Source of the DNA: Isohypsibius dastychi
Lineage: Eukaryota; Tardigrada; Eutardigrada; Parachela; Isohypsibiidae
NCBI GenBank assembly: GCA_034696485.1
Contig: JAQIWT010001457.1
Location: forward strand, 1-10,727
DNA length: 10,727 bases
Direction: 5' to 3'
This document shows, in pieces, positions 1-6,400 of the stretch; the first letter of the stretch is position 1; each line of letters begins with the position of its first letter. A model generated the notes under the pieces. That model saw only the letters and a program-made list of their open reading frames with translations, had not been told where the DNA came from and did not search any database. The position numbers and the translations under genes were made by a program.

Positions 1-894
1 ATGTCTATCGCACTCGATCGAATGGAAGTACTGGAAGTTCTCCTGGTGCCTCAACTTCACCTTCTGTCTCTACACCTTTGAGCCGCGATTCTTCTGTTGG
101 GTACGTAGATTTCATCATCCAACTAAAGTTTGAACTTTGAAGACGTCTAAATTGTGTTGTCTTTTCGCGACAGTCTACTTGAGTGCCTTGGAATTTTCCG
201 TAAATTATTGATTCAGCGTTATTACACCATACCCATAGATATGAATTCACATTGCTTTACGATTTTGGACCATCTTGTCAAATGATGTGATGCTGACTTT
301 TTCTTTTTTCAGATCTGCCAGCAAGGAAGATCAAATTGCTGGACATATCATTGCTCGACAAGGAGATCTTATTGCTCGGAATTCCATGCCATCCATGAAA
401 CCACCGATGTCTTCACCTTATAAATCAAAGGAGATGTTGAACAACCACACTTCCGGTCAGTCTCGTTCTTCCAAGAATTCTGCTTCCAAGCCTTTCAATC
501 ACAAGGAGGTCGTTGATTTCATGAACCAAGGTAATGGAAAAGTTTAGATATTTTGTTCTTTTATTGTATCTCACTTGAGTCTGAGAAGTGGCATCGTCGA
601 AAAAGAAAATCACTTCAAGATTTGCAGCTGCGACTTTCTATAATGACGGAATTGATTGATTTCGTGTTGTTTTTTAGCTTTTGCCGATGCAAAGAAAGCT
701 ATTGCTGCTGGTCGTGGAAAATACTACGATCCAAAAGAAAGCGGTGCTCCTCCCGTCGGTAAGTTCATCATTTTATGATGCGTATTTTGAATTCTCGTGA
801 ATCGGAAATAAAACGTATTAGTTCATTTTCAGTTTTTACCCCGTTTAATTGGGAGGAATTCTGGCAACAGCGAAAGATGAACGAACTGAAGTGA
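1..894 (+). CDS. 3' end of an unrecognised Ser-rich protein gene, four exons, N-terminus off the left edge
   Basis: Coding exons are 1-100 (codons start at position 3), 313-530, 678-758 and 833-894, with TGA at 892-894. Introns are 101-312 (phase 2, GTACGT...TTTTTTCAG), 531-677 (phase 1, GTAATG...TTTTTTAG) and 759-832 (phase 1, GTAAGT...TTTTCAG). The joined 152-residue fragment stays open across all three junctions. The first 33 residues are Ser/Gly/Thr/Pro-rich and look disordered. The middle has KEDQIAGHIIARQGDLIARN and then more Ser-rich sequence. The last 60 residues look folded: NHKEVVDFMNQ, then a helix-like FADAKKAIAAGRGKYYDPK, ending FNWEEFWQQRKMNELK. I see no signal peptide, Cys-rich module or membrane segment, so a cytoplasmic or nuclear protein is likely. 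The family is not recognised. It converges on the large minus-strand gene. The splice model is well supported; function is unknown. Confidence 0.8.
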
Positions 895-1262
895 GAAGTT
901 CTGGAAAAGGAGAACTCGATGGCTGGAATCTTTTCATTATTTTGCGGCGGCAAGGGCTTAATCGTAGAGACAAGCACAAGTTTGGCCAAAATTAGCTCAG
1001 TTTGACGACAGTTTGTTTGAGTTTTACAGTTGTACAATGGCTAGCCACTTTGACTTTTTCGTTTGTGATCTTCACCCCTTTCAGAATCCTGCAGGCCTCT
1101 TGATTTATCTATTCTACTGCTTCGCTTTTTACAGTACCCATTTATCTCATTTGGGCATTTTTGTGGATTTACTTGGGGCCTTACGCCGATTCAATGCAAC
1201 GTTTCCGGCTGAGAGAGTGTTTCTTATTTGATATCTGAGTGTGATCCAGCGGTGGGAATAAA
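895..1262 (+). other. Probable 3' UTR of the left gene with candidate poly(A) signal AATAAA at 1257-1262
   Basis: The stop codon at 892-894 is followed by non-coding sequence with no splice-supported exon on either strand. The first AATAAA outside an intron on this strand is at 1257-1262. A second, at 1514-1519, is followed by GT-rich sequence (GGTGGTATCC, then GTGTTTAGTG) and may be the better cleavage region, which would extend the UTR to about 1550. Choosing between them needs transcript ends. Confidence 0.35.
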
Positions 1263-2093
1263 ACCGAGAATGAACATGTTAGAGTTCGCTTGAAATACTT
1301 TCCGAAAAATGGGAATTGAATAATAGTTTCGGTTCACGTATCATACGACGGAACCATGACTGAAAATTTCGAATCGATAACTTCGGCGATCCGCGGACTG
1401 CAAATAATTTTGATATGGAGAACGAAAGACAATTTACGGGGGAATTGCTCTCACCGTAAAATAATCGCGAGTCCCAAGGCAAGAGCCGTTCCGAAGAGCA
1501 TGGCACTTATGAGAATAAAAAAGCGAAGGAGCGGTGGTATCCTATAAATGGAAGTGTTTAGTGATCCAGAGATAATCGGTAAAACTTATCGGGAAAACTG
1601 ACTCCTTCACACCAACACGTTTTTCGGATCCGTCTGCGATATTAAATACAGTGCCCATGGCTGACTCTGGTAGAAGATCAGTACACACCATTTGCATGGA
1701 AATACACCGTACAAATTGTTTTTTTTGGAATCTCGCAGCAATCTTTGTGGTTTGAAGTGGTTGAGCGCATTATGGTTGATGAAAAAGTCAATTGATTATT
1801 TACCCGGAAACAACTAAAGTGCCAGTTTCAAGGACACTATCTCTACACTGGTTCAGTATGTTAAATGTTACAACAGATTAGCTAATCTATAGTTGGTTCT
1901 TCATATCTGAAAGGTCATCGTAGCAAATGAAACAAACGGGAACTGTCGAAATATATTTTAGAGATAAGGCTGTTGAAGCATCAGTTCACGAAAATTATTC
2001 AGTCAGTAGGAAATATAAATACAACAAATCTGGCAGTTAGTCAACCAACAAAAAACAAACTGAACATTCAAATGCCTTGTTAATGTTCGACAT
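1263..2093. other. Convergent intergenic region; no supported gene
   Basis: This region lies between the 3' ends of two convergent genes. It holds only short open stretches without coherent splice partners. Visible but unproven items are a second AATAAA at 1514-1519, a TATAAAT at 1543-1549, and a 32-codon reading frame from ATG 1657 in good context (CCCATGG) ending at 1755. On the minus strand, where the large gene's 3' UTR should lie, I found no canonical AATAAA within about 300 nt after its stop, so that UTR end is undefined. Confidence 0.5.
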
Positions 2094-3428
2094 TCAAGCT
2101 GCAGGGTCCACCATGCAGGGTGCGCTGTGAGATGGGTCTGGTTTATAACCTGGTTTGCATACGCACCTGTTGATAAATTTAGTGAAGTGTCAAAACTTCC
2201 AAATAAACAAAAGCAAAAAATCAATGAACTCACATTCGTAAGCGGCGATCACAGAGTGTATTTCTGTCAGCTGCCGTACATTCGCTGCTATCTTCGCATT
2301 TAGCTGAAAGAACATCTGGAACGAGAAATTGTTATTAATCTTATTCAAAAAGATTGAACTGCCAAAAGCCCAAAAGTGTACCTATGCAAGCTGTTCGTTC
2401 ACTGTGGTTCGTGAACCATGAATCCGGAATGTAACCATCTTCGCAGCCGCAAAACACGTTGTTTCGGCACTTTCCACGCGGAGAATAAACTGGACACAAA
2501 TCTTGTTCCGCCCGACAGGGCACGCTGCCTCCAAGTGCGGCTAAATAGAAAAAGGTCACCGCAAATTCATATTATTTTCATTTTGTATTTGAAGAAAAAT
2601 TATGATCATATGTCTTTTAAAGTTAGACAAACTGATTTCTTAACTCTATTTTTCAGAACAAAAGGAGAGATGTAATTCCTGGCCAGGCTCGCAGATCTCA
2701 GAACGCACCAGAAACAGTCCAGCGAACCATGCTTAAGACTTTGGAAATGAAATTGACTGTATTTTCAAGCCGGTAAGAATTATTGGCAGATTATTTTGAA
2801 TGCGAATTAAAATGTTTTGATTATTTCATGGTCATCGCATCACCACAAGTCTGACTTTTCTCGACGTTTTACCTCGGCAAACAGGCTGACTGGTCCAGGG
2901 ATCTTTGAACCAAGCATATCCGGTCGGGCATTTGCAGATACCCTTTACTGCGTCACATACGGCGTTTGGAATCTGACTGCATGATTTCGTGCATCTCTCG
3001 TTGAACATTGCTGAAATTCAAATCAACAAGTGCTCCGGAAAGATTTCCAATTGATTAGAGGACTAAAAACCTTACGCTTGCACGTTCCGTCAGCTTCCGG
3101 CAGGTATCCGTTGGAACACGTACAGAATCTGTTTTCGCCATTAAACGCGCACTCAGAATTAAAATCACCACCGCTTTTGCAGTCTTCGTCCGTTGAACAA
3201 AGTGAGAACAGGTTTCCTGCAACAAAAAACAGGTCAGAAACGATAAGATCACACCTTCCTCAGTTGACTTTTGCGATTGCAATTCCGCACTGTCTGACCC
3301 ATACTTACTTGTACAGACATTTCCCTCTAAGAATGAATTTCGGAACCCAGGTTGACAAATACAATTGCCGAATCTCGTGTCGCAAACTGAGTTCGGGTCT
3401 TGCTGCTGGCAAATGACAGGACATTTGA
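2094..3428 (-). repeat. Five C-terminal six-Cys EGF-like modules, four of them one per exon
   Basis: Modules follow in order: exon 18 (3428-3309) C-x3-C-x8-C-x6-C-x-C-x13-C; exon 19 (3216-3076) C-x5-C-x9-C-x8-C-x-C-x11-C; exon 20 (3010-2873) C-x3-C-x7-C-x6-C-x-C-x16-C; exon 21 (2540-2382) C-x6-C-x8-C-x5-C-x-C-x17-C; exons 22-23 (2315-2234 and 2166-2094) C-x5-C-x8-C-x6-C-x-C-x13-C. In each, C-x-C is followed by x-x-G-F/Y (QPGF, SNGY, PTGY, EDGY, KPGY), a hallmark of EGF-like folds. Exons 18-21 are symmetric 1-1 exons, each encoding one whole module, pointing to exon duplication. The last module is split by a phase 2 intron between the third and fourth cysteines and ends CMVDPAA-stop. No consensus calcium-binding EGF start was noticed. 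Confidence 0.85.
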
Positions 3429-6400
3429 CTAAGAGAAAGCAGAGTTGTCAGCAATGTTCCGGTTAGTGATTATTTTTCCAGTTGGAAACAGTGTAGCCAA
3501 CATACCTGGCTCCTGAACAAAAGGTGGTTGCTTCGGTGGCTTGACAACCGGAGCTGCCACCTGGTTTACGTTGTCAGATGGAACAAAAGATTTTCCTTGA
3601 CCATCGATATTTTTCGTCGTTTTCGGAGCTGCGGTTGTTGTTGTAGTTGTAGTCGTGGTAGTGGTGGAAGTTGTGGTTGTAGGCTCTGTTGGCCAGGTTC
3701 GTGGAGTAACAGGTGGGACTGGGGGAACAGCGCCACCACCAAACGAATCATATCCAAATGGATCTGCATCACCACCCCAGACAACTTGGCGATCTGGTTT
3801 CGATTGAGGAGGTGGAGGTTGGGTTTTGGATTCAATCAGCTTGGTCTGTTCCGCTTGCAAATGTTTCAGGATCGGCTGAAGCGATGCCAGCTGTTCTTGA
3901 GTTACTACAACATGGTGTTCAGATTTGACCAATATTCCTTGAGAAAATAGATGACTAATTACTTTACCATTGAATAAACCGGGCTTTTGCATTTGTTGAA
4001 TGAGATTCCAGATTTCCGGGGTTATATCTACACTGGAAAGCTGATCAGATTTTGATTCCGCATGGGGCGTGGCCTTCACTGTGGTTGGCGGCTGAGTGGT
4101 CGGTCGCTGCCATTCTGGTTGGTCGGCCACCGGTGGAGGTCGTGGAAATAAGGGGCTAGACCCTGAACCTGAACGCAGAAAACTCATGAGAAAAGATCAA
4201 AAAATTTGAAATGCAGAACAAACTCTTTGGAGGAGCAGGTTGATATTTGTCGTAGTTCTGCAAAAACTTCACAAAAGCCACTTGCTCGTCCGGATTGTCG
4301 AAGCTGAATTTCTTGCTCGCATCTGCCAGCGTTTTTGGTTTGCTGAAATCTTTCAGTGCCGCAGCTGCAGAGGCAAGTGGATTCGTCAACGGTGATGGGG
4401 GAGCTGCACCAGCAGTTTTCTGCTGGAGAAGCTTGGCCAACTGCATTTGAGCTCTTGGGTCGCTCAGGTCCAGCTTTCCACCTTTTCCTGGGAGTGGCAG
4501 CGCGGGAGTAACGGGAATGGTTTCCTGATTGTCTATCAAAGGTGGTGGAGTCGACTTGCGTTTACTGCCAAACAGCCCACCAAACAGCGATCCAAGTCCT
4601 GAAGAAAAAACCATACCTTGATAAAAACCTTTAATTTAATATTTACGGTATGTAAAACCTGAGAAAACTTGGCCAAACCCTGGCACGGATGAACCGCCCT
4701 TTGAACTCGATTGAGTGGTGCTTGGACTCGTTGGTTTTGTCACAGCCATGGTCGTCTGGATTGTCGTCCGTGCGGGTTTAACTCGTCGAGAACCCGTCGG
4801 TCTGGTTCGGGTGAATTTAACTTTGTGAACGTTCGATTTACGCGTTGCTGGTTTCTCCGTGGTCGTTGTTGTGGTGGTTGTGGTCCTTTGAGTGGTCGTT
4901 TCTGATTTTGACCAGAATGCTGGGAAAAAATGGTGAGCTGTCGGAGCTGGCCGTGTGACATCTCTTGATGACATACCATTGAAGATGGAGAATGTCTTTT
5001 TGGGCTTTGAAGGGATGGGCTCTTCTGTAGTCTGCGGTCGAGGTGGGTTCGTTACGGGTGCGAATTCGTTTGACACAACAGAGGACGGCCGCCTTCCTAT
5101 AGATCGGTCAGGCATCAGAAAGATCTTTTTGCGGCTGATGGGAGCTGTAGAAGAACAAGAACCAACGTCAATAACCATGTGAAACACACTAACTGGATGA
5201 TTTTAGTGAATGCAAAATAGAGGCAGTTTAAGTACCCTTTTTGCGCTTATGCACTGCTGCTGCTGCTGGCCGCCTGAATATAGCTTTGACTGGACCCTTT
5301 CGCACATTGGCTGGCCTGCCAATCTTAGCTACAACGACACACACACGACATGTGACAATGACAACAGAACAACGAAAATGGGGGTGGGCTCTAACCTGGT
5401 TTGGGTCTTTTCTGAATGAGTGCAGGTCGACGCTTTGCAACTGCTTTGACTCGAGCCTGTTCTTTTCGGAAAGGATGAGGCGAATCTTTTCCTATAAAAC
5501 CAAACACCCCACTCGGTTTAGTGACCAAGAACCCAACTCGGAAAATTCTGACCTTGCAAAAATTTCACGAATGCTTGCTGTTGACCTAGGCTGCCCAGAT
5601 CAACAGGCTTTGATCCAGCAAGTGGCCTGTTCGCTTTTTTAGCTAGGATAAAAACCCAACCATTCATCAGAACAAATAACCCAAGAAAAGGATTATACTC
5701 ATGCTTAGCATATTTAACATTCATACAGCATTGGACATATGCGTTGCAGTGAGATGAATATCAGCATATGCCTTACCTTCCGTGCTGGCGACTGCGGTGA
5801 CCTTTTTCGTTGAGGTTGTAGCTGCATCTGTCGCGATTGATTTCTTGGCTGTTGGAGGAGCAACTGTTGTTATAACGATCTGTTGTCTAGTTGATGGTGC
5901 AGTTGTGGTTGCCACGACTTTCTGAGTCGTCACAGGTTTTGCTGTCGAAGTGGCCACCCTCCTTATAAAAGCTGGAGCCTGAGTGAATCTCTGGACAACA
6001 CGTGTGGCAAGTGATGTAGTCTCCACTCTTTTTGTACTCGTAGTAAAAGGTTTTGTGAGAGCAGGGGTTGAACTCTTCGTAGTCAGCAGCGGTACTCCTG
6101 TCGTCGACGACTGAGCTTGCTCTCGAAATGACGCCAAGAATGGCAAGAGCTTTTGTTCAAGTTCTGATGGAGACAGATTCGGATTGTTCAAGAAGGACAG
6201 GTCAAAAGCAGGAGTTGTTGGAGGCGTTGTGGTTGTGGTTGGACGTTGCGTTGTGGCGCTGAGATCAAGCAGTGCTTGAAGTAAACGCTTTTGTAGTTCT
6301 GCTTTTGATAGCGAGGAATCTTTAAGGAATGAAAAATCCATCGCGACTTTTTCCGCTGTTTTCGATGTTGGCTGTTGAGCTGTGGTGGAAGGCAGAGTTG

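Noticed and set aside
1657-1755. 32-codon plus-strand frame with good ATG context, about 110 nt after a TATAAAT
   Set aside because: Too short, no convincing splice continuation, composition not distinctive, and it lies where 3' UTRs of convergent genes are expected.
2680-2772. Possible 48-nt cassette exon on the minus strand within intron 20
   Set aside because: It is phase compatible, but the acceptor has almost no pyrimidine tract and the peptide has no Cys or similarity to the EGF-like exons around it.
3528-3950. 140-codon plus-strand open frame rich in Cys, Arg, Gly and Trp
   Set aside because: Antisense shadow of exon 17; the Cys/Gly richness is a by-product of the complementary Thr and Pro codons.
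3931-3960. Apparent 30-nt GTAAAG...CTCAAG intron inside exon 17
   Set aside because: Too short for splicing, and the sequence reads through in frame as a plausible helical segment.
5254-5268. CTG repeat, five units
   Set aside because: It encodes the short Ala/Ala run of exon 13 and is too short to be a notable microsatellite.
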